Shown: piece by piece, positions 32,651-45,520 of the stretch
Layout: each line of letters starts with the position of its first letter
How positions within the stretch are numbered: position 1 is the stretch's first letter
Assembly: GCA_029962745.1 (NCBI GenBank)
Contig: CM057151.1
Location: 34,118,818 to 34,182,817 of the forward strand
DNA length: 64,000 nt
DNA from: Echinometra lucunter
Taxonomy: Eukaryota; Echinodermata; Echinoidea; Camarodonta; Echinometridae
Reading direction: 5' to 3'
Notes under the pieces: model-generated
What the model was told of the DNA's origin: nothing
The model's input: only the letters and a program-made list of their open reading frames with translations
Databases searched by the model: none
Program-made: the position numbers and the translations under genes

Positions 32651-34960
32651 TGAAACTTTGATCATTAAGATTTCACATGTTTGAATATTCATATCAAATG
32701 CTGTAAGAAATTTTTCCCAAATCGGATCGCAGACAGATTGTATAGTGTGTGGCGGGCTTTAGTTTTTGCTTCTATGTTGCTACTGACCAGCTGAAAGCAA
32801 AGAAATCTGATGAAGATTTTTTTAGGGAAAACCACAACAGTACATAACCTTTAAAGTTTTTGTTAAAAGATATTTTTAAACCATTTCGATCTACTTTCTA
32901 ATTTTATTCTCCTTTCATTTGCTGTCCTGTCCATTTTTCTGTCTCTCTATCTCCATGTCTCTCACCCTTTCATCTTCCTTGCTGTTCCTCTAATTCATGC
33001 CAAGTACTCTTGTAGATGAAATGCTTTTGGCATGTTTTCATTTATATCAAAACTCTTTGATTCTCTCTGTCTTTCAGTCTCTACAAGTACCCTTTTCTGT
33101 TAATTGTACGCCTTCTTAGCCCCCCCCCCCCCCTCCCCTCCCCTCCCCATCTGCATGATGTTTGCCTCTCAGTAACTCTATTACTTCCACTTGCTATATC
33201 TTTCTCTTCATATTTTTTTCTCAAATTTTCCTTATTTATTTCCTTACTGTAATAGCGATGTTGATGCCCGGGATGTTAACTTAGCTTGCCAAATGTTTTC
33301 AACAGTGCTGCTCAGGAAATGACTGTTGGCAGAAGCAGCCAGATACTGGAGCCCTAGCACAGTTTCCTGTCCGCTAGGCCAGTATAGGTGTGATATCAGA
33401 CTGTCTCTATTAGATCTAATGTGGGACCTCCTCTTTATATTGAAAACAAAAACAAGAGTGATTGACCTCGCAGTCATAACAGGTCTGTTTTTTCAGTAGA
33501 AGATTAGAATCTATATCACAGATTGTAGACCCCATTTCCACATGAGAAATGCTCCAAGATAGGGATTTTTTTTTCTTGAATGACGAAAGACACATTGATA
33601 AAAACCTCTCTTTTTTTGCCTTAATTTTTCGAGAAAGTCATGAAAAATTCACGAAGATAGGAATCACAGATGAAACCTTTTTCCCTTAGGAATATTTTTT
33701 CAGCCTGATGGATAGTTGTAGAGATTAAGTTATCTTGGAAACGCCAAACATTTCATAGCCTGTACAGTATGTCTCCCCCAAAATTACGATGGGCCTATGA
33801 AAGATGATGAAAGAAATCATTTTGCAATATGAATAGTCATTTTAGATTATGAAACTGTAAGATAATGAAAGAAATCATTTTGTAATATGAAAAGTCATTT
33901 TAGATTATGAAACTATAACTATTCCTGTACTAGTCAGTGAAGACCCCGTCTGATTCAGTCCAGTAGTCACAAAGAAATACAGATTTTTGAAATAGATGTC
34001 ATAGGTCTTACCCATCCAAGTTTGGACATGTGGAGAACTGAAGTACTGTGGACTATCCCACTAAATGAAAATTATCTTGTTCATAGGAGACTAGTTTACA
34101 AATTTATTCAAATTTATGCATACTATTTTCAACAAAGATTGTTCCAGATTATGTTTTAAAAATAACTCCCTTCAAAGATCAAGACAAGGCACTTATGAAA
34201 TAGTCTCATAATTTTGTTTTATAATCACTGAATTTTAACTTACAAATGACCAACATCTAAGGACTGGCGTCCACTAGAGTGCCGACAAGTCTAGGAAGGG
34301 TTACGGAAGCAAATTATGTCACTCCAGCATTATTTCCGCATCAGACGCGGAAAAGTTGAGCACGTCATCGTTTCCTAGGGCATTACTACAAATCTCTGCT
34401 TACTGACTGCATACTAGGAATCTCTGCTCACTAACTGCAGGCATACTTGGGAGTGTCCTAGGAGTCAATTGGGAAGGACACGAAATGCTGCGGAAAAAAG
34501 CTGACCGTAGCAGGACATCTAGGATCACACCAAGAGGGGCAAAATCACGGGACTAGGACAATCAGGAAGACCTTCCGACTACCATGAAGATATGTGGACA
34601 ATATGAGGAAATAATGCAAGGTTATAGATTAGGTGCCGACTTTGTGTTGTTCACGTATGCACTGGCGCAGCCAGAATTATTCAACAAGGGGGGTCAAACA
34701 TAGATCCACTAAGCAAAGGAGCATAGAGACAGGGGCGCCGCTAGAACATTTTGAATTGTTCGGGTTGTAAGGATTAAATTTGCTGCAAATCATGCTGCAT
34801 TCTGCAGTCTAATCTACCCCCTTCCACAAACCACAAGAGATTATTTTTAAACAATATCGCATATGCAGATCTTTATTACTTGAATGTAGTATTTGGAGGT
34901 CGCGAAGCATTTTCTTTCCTTTTGGGGGGGGGGAATGATGCTTCTTTCTAAATCATGAAC
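32651..34960. other. Intron, no gene; C-run and one arm of a distant inverted repeat
   Basis: C-rich run at 33120-33148. Sequence 33835-33985 (AGTCATTTTAGATTATGAAAC...AGTGAAGACCCCGTCTGATTC) is inverse to 39490-39605, 5.5 kb away. 34262-34640 contains short CTAGGA/TCCTAG words without clear borders. Confidence 0.5.
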
Positions 34961-34969
34961 CACCCCTCT

Positions 34970-35560
34970 AAAATTTTGCAAGCGAGCAAAGTGAGCAAGC
35001 ATAAAATACGTCTTGTTATGGACGTACAAAAGGTGTTATTTTGTTATGAAAATACTCTGTAGATATCAGTAGGCATTTAGGATATCTGCATGATATATTT
35101 GGTCACCGCGCGACCAAATATGACTCTATTTTGGCACCTCGCTGATCCAATATCACTGTTTCTAAATATTACGAGTGAGTGAAGCGAGCAAGGAAAAACA
35201 ACTCTTTTGACGATACTCATCATCCACATACACGGGCCTAAAAGATATTTGAAAATATTCACTCCCTGAATATGTTTATGGTTCTGAAACCATCCTGTAA
35301 CTAAATATTATACGAGCAAGTGGATCGAGCGAGGAAAATGTACACTCTTTTTCAGGTTGAAATGATAATTTGTAATCAAAATACACTATGGGCCTATAAG
35401 TATAAGATAATCTGATTTGTAGATTTGGTCAATTCGCTGGCTGAATTCGTTTGCTTTCCCCAACCAGCCTGTATCTAAATATCATACGAGCGAGCGCAGC
35501 AAGGGAGGAAAAATATACACTGGTATTTTTTTCATGGTAGAAGTGTTATTCCATCATCAA
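34970..35560. repeat. Tandem repeat of ~150 bp with GCGAGCGAGG-type words
   Basis: Units marked by TAAATATTATACGAGCGAGTGxAGCGAGCGAGGAAAAAxxTACACT at about 34976, 35163, 35300 and 35475; one further unit lies at 57296-57350 inside the foldback element. Non-coding. Confidence 0.65.
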
Positions 35561-36263
35561 ATTACAGTCATGACAACATAAGCCTTTAACTGTTTCACCT
35601 ATCTTCTAAATATGATGCTATTTGGGCATCATATTCCGCAATGTCTGCAGCCACTTCGCACATTCTCTTAACCCTAAATGACCCGGGCTATTTCTGGTCT
35701 AGTTATCCCGGGGGGGGGGCATTATGGCCTCCCCATAATCTCGGCCGTGGATCGCCGGATCGGCACCAAAATTGATTTGAGGGTAGAGAATGATGTAATC
35801 TACAAGGCTATATGGTTAGATTTTATCAAATTGTTTTGTTTTATTTTATATGAATTAATATATGCTAATGTATGCGAGAAATCATATCTCGCTGAATAAA
35901 GCTTTAGGAACAATGATTTTTGGTAGAAATGTTTTTCATAACATTCACATCGACTCCTTTACTGAAAAAATGGGTCATCAATTTTTTTGTTATGTATTGT
36001 TTTACAAATTCCTTATGTATTTCCTTGTTTTTTTTTTTAACGTCTTTGTGTGGGTGTGGGGGTGTGTGTGTGTATGTGAGAGTGTGTGTTTGATGTTTCT
36101 CACTAATTTAGAGAGAGAGTAATTATTCTTTCCTGACAGTATTCACATAATTTTGAAAAGTTTCTGATTTTGCCCATAGGTTTGTACACAGTCATGTACA
36201 GAAATAGTGAAATTTTAACGACTTGTGTTCGTAATCGTAATCTGACACTGGCACCGTAGGTCC

Positions 36264-37876
36264 GGGGCGCGTTTCATGAAACCGTCATAACTACAAGATC
36301 AACGACATCTCGGAGTTGTCAGTCATCTTGTTTGCTAAGTGTTTCACAAAGCCGTCTTTGCCAAGACCAGCGACAACTTCCCTGACAAATGACTTGTCGC
36401 TCCTCCGAACATGTCATACCTTTTTAGCACGCCATCACAGGTCACCTTTTCGTCGGCTATAGGCAGCTTGCGGGCAGCAAAAAATAAGGAATGTTTATTT
36501 ATTAAATACAAATATTTCTTGAGTTGCAGACTTTCATTCCATAACCAGCTATTACTGATGTTGATATAAAAGTATAAGTGAAATTATCTATATGACTTAG
36601 CGACGTTTGAACCCTCTAGCAAGTAATTGTGATTAATATTGATTATCCTCCCATCAGTTTCCCATAGAAAACGGAGCAGTCTGTATTTACAGGCCCGTAA
36701 GTACGATGGCAATTCAACACGTATGAACTTCTTCCATATTTCCCTTTTTTGCAACTACAATGTTTATTGAAATCATATAAAATTTATTCTTTAATGAATT
36801 AATGTCAGCATTTCGATCGCAGAATATACCAATTCAGTATTTTTCACAAATTAAAACAAAATATGGGTCTGCTTTCAACAATTTGTCAAATACGGTGTCC
36901 TCTTAATTACAAATCTAAATTCGCAAAGCGCAACAGCAGCTTTTCGTGTATTAATTTTAGAAATTCTCAGATGTCACAATTAATTAGTTTTTCACGTGAA
37001 TGCAATGTTTGTATTATATTTATCAAATCCCATTGATGTTTTCTATACTTTTCCAGCAATTAGAGCAAAGTTAAGTCTAAATTGTGTTGGAATGATCGAT
37101 AATAAATCCAGTGGATTGTGATCAAGGCTATCTTTTTCAGCCGATAGTATACAAATAGCGAATAGACATGAGTGCGATGGTACGAGATTTCGCATGAGGT
37201 GAAAGAGCGACCTTCTATTCAACGAGTTGAATAGAAGTTACGTCGCGATCTTTCACCGAATGCGAAATCTCGTACCATTGCACGAATTAGAATATTCGCT
37301 ATTTGTATTGTACAACGCCTCAGAAGTCTGAGAAATTGATGAAAATCAAGAAAAAACAGTCACATTTTGGTTAAGAAATCAAGGTTTATAAAGCAGCAAA
37401 AGAAGTTCCGACTGCAAAATGCAGCTGGTGCCGGCATAGTCTGTGCGCGTGCGCGTATCTATAGCAGTGCGCGAACGCGACTTGCTGGCATAGATTTATA
37501 GCTATGGCATAGCCTAGCTGAGTTGAGCATGCAAAAATCAATACGCGTATAGGGTCTACAATGCAAGCTACTTGTGACATCACAAAAGAAATAAAAGAAG
37601 TAATTTGTGGGAATCTACTGTGACATCACGCTAACCGTGCAATGGTACATTTTGGATGGTACATTTTGGATGGTACGAGTGCAATGGTATGAATATCGCG
37701 CGTTCAGCTCCCATAGACTTGCGTACAACAAGCTGAGTAGGCGTTGTACAATATTGATATCTTGGATTTGTGAGATGTCAGGCTTTCTTGAAACACTTTG
37801 TCAGGTCTATGACATCTCCATAGATCATCGACAAGAGATATGACTGTCATGGAGTTGGTTTCATGAAACGCGCCCC
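36264..37876. mobile_element. Inverted-repeat element with 20-bp perfect ends, nested
   Basis: Ends GGGGCGCGTTTCATGAAACC and its exact inverse; similarity continues inward (TCTCGGAGTTGTCAGTCAT / ATGACTGTCATGGAG). No clear target duplication. No transposase frame. It encloses the palindrome 37148-37312. Confidence 0.75.
37148..37312. mobile_element. 165-bp palindromic MITE
   Basis: Arms such as ACAAATAGCGAATA...GGTACGAGATTTCGCAT and their inverses pair almost end to end around TTCTATTCAACGAGTTGAATAGAA. Could form a long hairpin; deepest layer of a three-level nest. Confidence 0.75.
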
Positions 37877-38494
37877 CGATCGACATAAATTTTTATCAAA
37901 ACGGGGAAGGATCAGAGAAAAAAGTCATTGAATCTCAGATCGATACATCTAGTCACTGCGGAGTACCATTAAAAATTCAACAGGGGGGGCCACCATGGCC
38001 CCCTGCCGCTGGGTATATTAGGGTTAATGGGCTCCGAGCTTTCCTAAATTATACCGCCTCGCTTCTGCTTGCCTTCGCGTAGCTGCCCACATTGCGGAGG
38101 CTTTCAGGAGCGTTTGCGGAAATGTTAAAGAAAGGCGGGATGTCCTGCCGATGTCCACAAGACAATGCAGACAAATTGCCGAAGGTGCATGTACAGAAGT
38201 TCATTTCCACATCCAAATTTTGGTCTGTCCGGAAAGTGCAGAAATGCTGGGAAGTGTTTAGAAATAGTGAGCGGCATCTTTCTAGAATATGCAGAGAGTT
38301 TGCTGAATGAATGCAGATGTACTAGATTGGCTTTCTGTGTCTTGTCCGCACCCTAGTGGATGCCAGGTTTTAAACACTCTGAAAACTGCTCATCTTCTCT
38401 CATGCATGATTTATTTTGTGATGGAAAACATTTCCACATTCCCTTCATTTGCAACAACAGCAACAACAACAACAATGTCAAGAATGACGTTAAC

Positions 38495-39431
38495 TCTGAC
38501 AATTTTTATGCCTCCGCCCACCGTAGGTGGTTGCCGGAGGCATTATGTTTTCGGGTCGTCCGTCCGTCCGTCCGTCCGTCCGTCCGTCCGTCCGTCCGTC
38601 CCGTTTTCGTTCTCGCGATAACTTAAGAACCGTTTGACAGATCAACTTCAAACTTGGCTCGTGTATGCATATGGGAGGGACAATGATCTGATTAGATTTT
38701 GGAGTCTCAAGGTCAGAGGTCAAGGTCATAGTGGTAATAATACACATAAAAATGGCTCGTTCTCGCGATAACTTAAGAACCATTCGACAGATTGGCTTCA
38801 AACTTGGCTCATGTATGCACATGGAAGGGACAATGATCTGATTAGATTTTGGGGTCACACGGTCAAAGGTCAAAGGTCATAGAGGTCATTATGTACATAG
38901 AAATGGTTCGTTTTCACCATAACTCAACAACCATTTGACCGATCGACCTCAAACTTGGCACAGGTATGCATATGGGAGGGACAATGATCTGGTTAGATTT
39001 TGGGGTCTCAAGGTCAAAGTTCCAAGGTCATAGAGGTCATTATGTACATAGAAATGGTTCGTTTTCACCATAACTCAACAACCATTTGACCGATCGACCT
39101 CAAACTTGGCACAGGTATGCATATGGGAGGGACAATGATCTGATTAGATTTTGGGGTCTCAAGGTCAAAGGTCATAGAGGTCATTATGTACGTAGAAATG
39201 GTTCATTCTTGTGATAACTCAGTAACCATTTGATGGTTCAACAAACTTGGCTCATGTATGCATATGGAAAGGGCAATGCTCTCATTAGACTTGGGGGTCA
39301 CATGGTCAAAGGTCAAGGTCAAAGATGTCATTGTATAAATGAAAATAAATCAACATGAAGTGCCATTTATTTCTGATTTGGTAATGGCGGAGGCATAAAG
39401 TTCGACCACGCGTGGTCGAAGATTCATCTAG
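38495..39431 (+). mobile_element. Helitron-like non-autonomous element with ATGCCTCCG tandem body
   Basis: Right end: perfect 20-bp palindrome TTCGACCACGCGTGGTCGAA (39401-39420), 11 bases on CTAG (39428-39431), then T. Hairpin 10-12 nt before CTRR and a T next to it is the canonical Helitron 3' end. Left end: a TC at 38495 is a candidate terminus but is not preceded by A. Within: hairpin ATGCCTCCG...CGGAGGCAT (38508-38545), 12 or so GTCC units (38557-38600), then five units of ~140-150 bp starting near TTCTCGCGATAAC/TTTTCACCATAAC, each with AAGGTCAAAGGTCA variants, closing with CGGAGGCAT (39388). No Rep/Hel coding. Confidence 0.7.
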
Positions 39432-41330
39432 TTTTTTTTTCATCACAACCATAGCACATAGACTTATGACATTGTTTACAAAAATTCCTATTTCTTTGTG
39501 ACTACTGAACCGAATCAGACGGGGTCTTCACTGACTGGTAGAGAAATAGTTATGGTTCCATAATCTACAATGACGTTTCATATTGCAAACTGATTTCTTT
39601 CATTATTAATACTTGTAGGCTTATCATAATCTTTTGGGGGAACAAACTGTACAGTGCTGTAATATTGACCAACAAAAAATGTGAACAACAGTATGTAAAA
39701 CAGTATGTAAAAGTTTTCATCTAAGGAAATTGAACTTGCTGAACTAAAACTTCGAGTTTGTAAACAGTTCGTGTTGTTTTACAAGGATATCAATATCTTG
39801 AGCAAGTATTGTTTTTGTCCTGGAAACACGAACATGCTTGAATGAAGGAAAATCACCGGAATTGCTCATTCGTATTCTGAGAGTTAAAAAAAGAAAAAAC
39901 CCAACCCAAAACTGTGCATTACATGTTTGAGATAAAAATTTTAAGGTTAACAATAGAAGAGTATAAACGAGAAAATGATATTTTAACAGTATATGTAATT
40001 ACTTTCATTTTACTGCCTCTAAGCTAGTTTTGCATTGAAGAGTATATAAGATAGCAGGTGCATAGCCAGGGTGTGATAGGGGCCGTTACCCCCCCCCCCC
40101 CCCCCAAAAAAAAAAAAAAACCCATCCAATAACCACCAAAGAAAAAAGCTTGATCAAGAAGAGAAAAAGGTGAGATAGCTGTAGAAAGAGGAAGAGCAGA
40201 CAAGGAACAATGAAGAAAAAAATGTGAAAGCTTTCACCCCACACCCTCCAGACCCCTCCCCCCTAGGATGCGTGCAAAGCTCACTCAATATGTAATTCCT
40301 ACTCTTTGCATGTTTACTACTGCCCCCTTAAATGAAATCCTAGCTACATGTATGCAGGTGAGAGATAGAACATTAATTAGATATTTAAGTTCATCACACT
40401 TGGTTGAGAGCATGTGTTACATGTACTGTTTGTTCCATATAAAAAAAGGAAACTTGATTTTTCCCATCGATTAATTGAAAAGTGATTCTTTGTGTTTAAG
40501 TTCAGATCATATTCAGATAATTTCTCCTCTTTTTATATGATACCAAATATGGTAAGATATTGCTATGCATGAATATGAAGAGTATGAATAGAGAAATGTT
40601 GATAGTACAGTAGTTTGCACACAGAATGAATGAGTAATGTAATGACATTTAATTACATGTATGCAAAATGAACAAATGATAAAGAAAAAAATATTAGAGA
40701 TTGGTGCTACATGTATTTCCTTTTGTTCTTTATTCATCAGTCAACAATTTTGCAGTTTTGAAATGAGAATGGGGCTCACATTTAGTGCCAAAGTCCTTTC
40801 ATGTAATCCCCTCCCCTGTCTGTCCATGCAAATGAAAGCAAAGAGAGGATGAAATCAATGGCTGTTCATTATGTTGATAACTACTATCATGCACACATCA
40901 CTTTCAACATTGCTAGTAGGTGTTATGATGTGATTGTCCCTTGCTCCATCATCACAGATGGGGTGTCATATAGAAGAAGAAGAAATTGTCTTTTGTAAGT
41001 TCCATTATCATGTACATGTAAGCTTATTAGCTGTGTTATTTGATGAGATCAATTTGCTGGGAAAAGTTGCGACTTCTTATACCTTTTTTGTATTCCTTCA
41101 AGCACAAAGGACATTGAGAAGGATGAATCTAGTCTTAACCGTATCTCTTATTATGAGTGTAAGACAGCAAGGAAGTGTAAAGTTTATTCAGTAAGGATTG
41201 ATATCCATGGCTGAGTGGCCACTCCCAGGCTTGATCTGCAGTTGACGTTTGTTCAGAATGTGTACAGTCTCATGGTATTGATTTAACCAAGCACAGTAAA
41301 ATCCTGTGATTTTAGCACATCTCCTTGGGT
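39432..41330. other. Intron, no gene
   Basis: 39490-39605 is the inverse partner of 33835-33985. C16 then A16 at 40090-40120. Nothing else recognised; open frames are short and without splice support. Confidence 0.5.
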
Positions 41331-41640
41331 TCATGCCATGAGCTTGACACCCGTGAGTCCTACGGCCCACAAGTCATACAACTCACGAGTCTTACGAGTC
41401 ATAAGAGCTCGACATTAGGCAGATCAGGCCCTTGAGCTCGACAGTGTAAATTAAGCCCATGAGCTTGACACTACATGGTCCTAATTGATGTAGTGTCAAG
41501 CTTGTGGGCTTTATTTGGCTAGTGTCAGGCTTGTGAGCCTATTTTACTTAGTGGCTAGCTCATGGGTTGCATGGCTCATGGACCTTTTTTCAATGTCTAG
41601 CTCATGGGCCGTATGACTCGTGGTGTCGAGCTCGTGGGAT
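41331..41640. repeat. Cluster of palindromic CATGAGCTTGACAC words
   Basis: AGCCCATGAGCTTGACACTACAT (41454 on) and ATGTAGTGTCAAGCTTGTGGGCT (41489 on) form a hairpin; related words (ATGAGCTTGACACC 41337, GTGTCAGGCTTGTGAGC 41522, CTAGCTCATGGG 41554, 41600) flank it on both sides. A decayed foldback or low-complexity family. Non-coding. Confidence 0.6.
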
Positions 41641-44600
41641 GACCACGTCTCCTTAGCTGTCCCCAACTTCGAACTGGCGGGCAGTGGGTTGACTTCTTTG
41701 GTCTCAAGGATCGACCCTCCCTCTACAGCTGTAGACACTGCCAGGACACACGTCTTGCTACCTCCCAGTTAGGTCGGTCATTGTAAGGCTAGGAATTTGC
41801 TGCTGTGTGACTAGGTACACAAAAGTGCCAAGTCAGTGTCACTGCTTTACTCTGCTGCCCCTGTAAAGTTTCGATTTTATTCCTGAAAAGGGTGCCACTT
41901 AACTCAGCACTCTGTTCAAGTTCAGCGATCCTGTAAAACTTGGCATATTTTGGGGTATGATCTTTGAACCATCTTTTATGAGAGGGCTGACACTGAAAGC
42001 CCCTGCTTCATTTCATCATCCTATCTATGACCCCCCCTAGATGACCCTATTACTCCCATACTGTCACAATAAAAATGTTGGCCTGGATAACTATTTTTAG
42101 ACCTTCTAACCCTATTTCTGTCATCACCTGTCTCTTATTTCTCTCCCTCTTTCTCCCTTCTCTCTTTCTCCCTTTTTCTCTTTCACTCTCTCCCCTTTCC
42201 ATCTCATTCTCTTTCTCTCGTATCTTTCTTCCTCCCTTACATGTTGTTTCCGGTTTCCATTTTGCATTATCCTTCCCTATTTCATATTTATGCTCCTCTT
42301 GTCTTTCAGACAGTATGTACAGCAGGTGGAGGGGGTACAGTCTTTGAATTATAAAGTGAAAATGATTCAAGTTTTTAGCATGGATAGCCTGTCAAAGGAG
42401 GAGACTGTTCAAGTTCCTCATATTGTTGCTTCATTATGATTGTTATGAAAAATCTTGATGCTCGCTTCTGAACTTCGTCATTTTACGAACCAGGAATCCG
42501 TGCACAGTGCACAGAAACGTGAATTGGAGGGAGAAGCAAAATGGAGTTGTTCTCAAATATGGGAATTGGCTTTCTTTGCATAATTTCATGTATCGATATA
42601 CACTAAAAGAAAGCTTGTAAATTTAATTTCAAAATGGTGTATATTACCTTGAATGAGGAATAAGGAAGCACTGGCCATTCAAACACAATTCGACGGTTCG
42701 TAAAAACATTTTCTCCACATGTTTCTGCTCACATGTACAGATTTGCTGGTTCATGAAAACTACGATATCTTGTCTGATTGATCATTATTGTTTTGCTATT
42801 TTATGTTTTTTAATGTGTTTGTTTTAAATTTCATAAATCAGAATAACTAAATAGAGAGCACCATTATCTTAATTGCTGAGTTTACTATTGTTATACATCT
42901 TTCATGCTGCTTCCAACAGTGAACTTCTGTTGAATTCACTGTTGAATTAAACAATGGTTCAGTCAGTGAAAATTTTTTTCATACTGGCGAGCATGCGCCA
43001 AGGAATTTGTGTTTCCTGCTGACACAGCAGCCAACCTGTAACAGAAGTACATGTACTTGGTGTCTGACAAGCCAAAAACATGTGTATGACCGGAAACAAA
43101 ACACTAACTTTGACATTCGATTGGCATTTCACTTGGTGTTTCACAGTGTTTCCTATCTTGCCAGGCTTTCACCTGTGAACCACTTCTAGTTTATCGGTGT
43201 TTACCCTCGACAATTGGAGGGTAAAATCTTAGAAAATTTAATTGGTGTTTTCACCTGCGTTTCATCCAAGTTTCCTGTCACGCTGGGACTTTCACCAGCA
43301 TGAACGAAGTATAAGTGACAGGAGATTCTTTCCCACTGCTTTTGAAAACTTTTAGTGTAAACAACATTGATACAGGGATATATTTTATCTTCATATTTTT
43401 TATGATGCTTATACAATTTTTCTTTTTGTCTGGAAAATAAAGCTAGCTTGAAAGCAGGTATTCTCAACGGTATTTATAGTCTGAGCTGGTACAATGAAAT
43501 CCATATGTGATGTCAGTCTGACCATAACAATACTCCAGAATGGATACTTTGTGCAATTCATTCTGTGTAATCTGTTACCTACATCTCAGAATTCTACTCA
43601 TGTGTGCCCATTTATGAAGAGAAGATCTTTTATTTATTGAAAACGCACGCAAGTCTATTCTTTTCTTTGAAATTTGCTCACAAAATTGATTTTGATATGA
43701 AAAAAATTTCTTAGCCTACATTACATTCTGCAAAGCTGGTCCAGTGCTTGCTTATCAAATATTACACTTATATTTCAATGTTTGGTTTGAAGGACATTGA
43801 AACAGGTTCATATTTTGATATTGAAAGAGTAATGTACAAGCATATTTACTGTACTGTTTGCATAGTAGATCTCTACAAAATGTGTCAATTCAAATACGAT
43901 AACAAAATGAAAGAGGAAGCATACTTAAAGAGAAGACTCAACAGGGACAGCACTAGGGGGGGGGGGGCAGAGGGGTGGCCGCCCCCCCTCCCCCCCCCCC
44001 CCCCCCCCCCCCCGATTTTTCAAGTGATGGGGAAAAAAGATGAAGAAGAAGAAAGAAGAAAAGAAGAAGGGGCAGGGTCATACAACTATAATAATAGATG
44101 TATTTGTTTAGTTAAGCTATAAATGAACTCGCCTTTGGGTCATCTCCACCCCTCCCCCCCCCCCCACCCTATCAAAATACCCTGGTACCACCCTGAAACT
44201 CAAACATAGGTGTGGTTGATATGTATATTTGAACAAGTGATGAGCTATATACAGTCAAGTAACAGATGCATGATGCCAATAAAACTTTGCGCTCACAGTG
44301 AATCAATCTTCAGGTGCCGATTGTGTCAGTATAATTTGAACATCCAGTAAGCTATAGGCATTGAACCTACAGAAAGAATAAAATGAGTGCAGGTCAATCA
44401 CCTTAGCACTGTGATGCGCCTGCATGCGGCTGATGGACTAAGGAAATTAAAGTATTCGCTATCGAAGACATTACTGACAAAGTTATGGCCTCCTGAATTG
44501 TGATCTTTTAGTTCTCATTACGGTGGTTTCGTGGAGTGCTTGGATTGTTTTGGATAGTGAAATGTTTTATTATGTGCTTGAGTCACCTCAGGTCGTAATA

Positions 44601-45500
44601 CCACCCCTGTCCACAGTTCATATAAAGGGGCGTTGACAAGAAAAAAGAACAGAAAAGAAGATAGAACATAGGTGGTTAAATTGTGGGTTTAGTGTCAACT
44701 TGGTTTATAATTTACAGACAGTATTATTTGGTGAAAGCCAGACTGTGAACCCATGTTTAGTTTGAGAATAAGAACCTTAATCCTGAATAGCAGTGATTAG
44801 ATATAACCATAAATTAGTTTCTGAATGGTTTATTGAAAACTATTTTAACCTTTTATTATCAAGAATTGAGGATCACCATAAAACTAACTTGGATGTAACA
44901 GAAAGCAGAGAGATTTGTTTGAATTTTCATACTGAATGTTTTGATGACCGCCCTTCAGTTATAATAGCTTCCTTCTTTATATATGTACATCCTTTGCAAC
45001 TTTAATTTTTTCCTTATTCTACTTCCCACAATATTTGCTGATCTAATGCTGCAGTAATGTTGCCAGTTTACCAGCCAGGAAACATTTTCTGTGGGCAGGA
45101 GTGCCCTGGGATTTATCGTGATGTGCCAGATCAACTGAGTTCAGAACATGTAACTTGTTTCACTTTAGCATTGTATACACACAATAATTCTGTTCATTGT
45201 ATTATCTAACTGTAATATGGCCATGGTCTGCTGATTCTCAAATAAAGTGGTCATGCATGTACGTGTACATACAATCCCTGCGTTGGATTAACCTTTTTCT
45301 GAATGGTTTTGTAGATTTAATGTACTTGGTATTTTCATGCATCATTGATGAAATAAAGAAAAGATTTTTGGAATTCAATTGTTAAGAGCCATGTTTACTT
45401 TAAAGTAATACAAATTATTAAATGAGGAATAGTGAAAAATGTTTATCTGATCTACATGTATATCTCCAAGGATGGGGGGGGGGGGGGGGGTGGCAATGGT
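41641..45500. other. Intron, no gene; pyrimidine tract and G/C runs
   Basis: CT-rich 42120-42245. At 43955-44013 a G11 run, GCCGCC and C20 runs lie close together and could pair. C10-C11 runs at 44150-44165; G18 at 45474-45490. No exon supported. Confidence 0.5.
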
Positions 45501-45520
45501 ATAAAGTATGTTGGTTCATG

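Larger units (their letters stand above)
35672..38023. mobile_element. TTAA element family E, 2.35 kb, piggyBac-like ends
   Basis: TTAA at 35668-35671 and 38024-38027; ends CCCTAAATGACCCGGGC and inverse of CCCTAATATACCCAGCG, followed subterminally by G-runs and GGCCATGG/CCATAATG blocks on both sides. Another element (36264-37876) makes up most of its length. No transposase motif. Confidence 0.75.
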
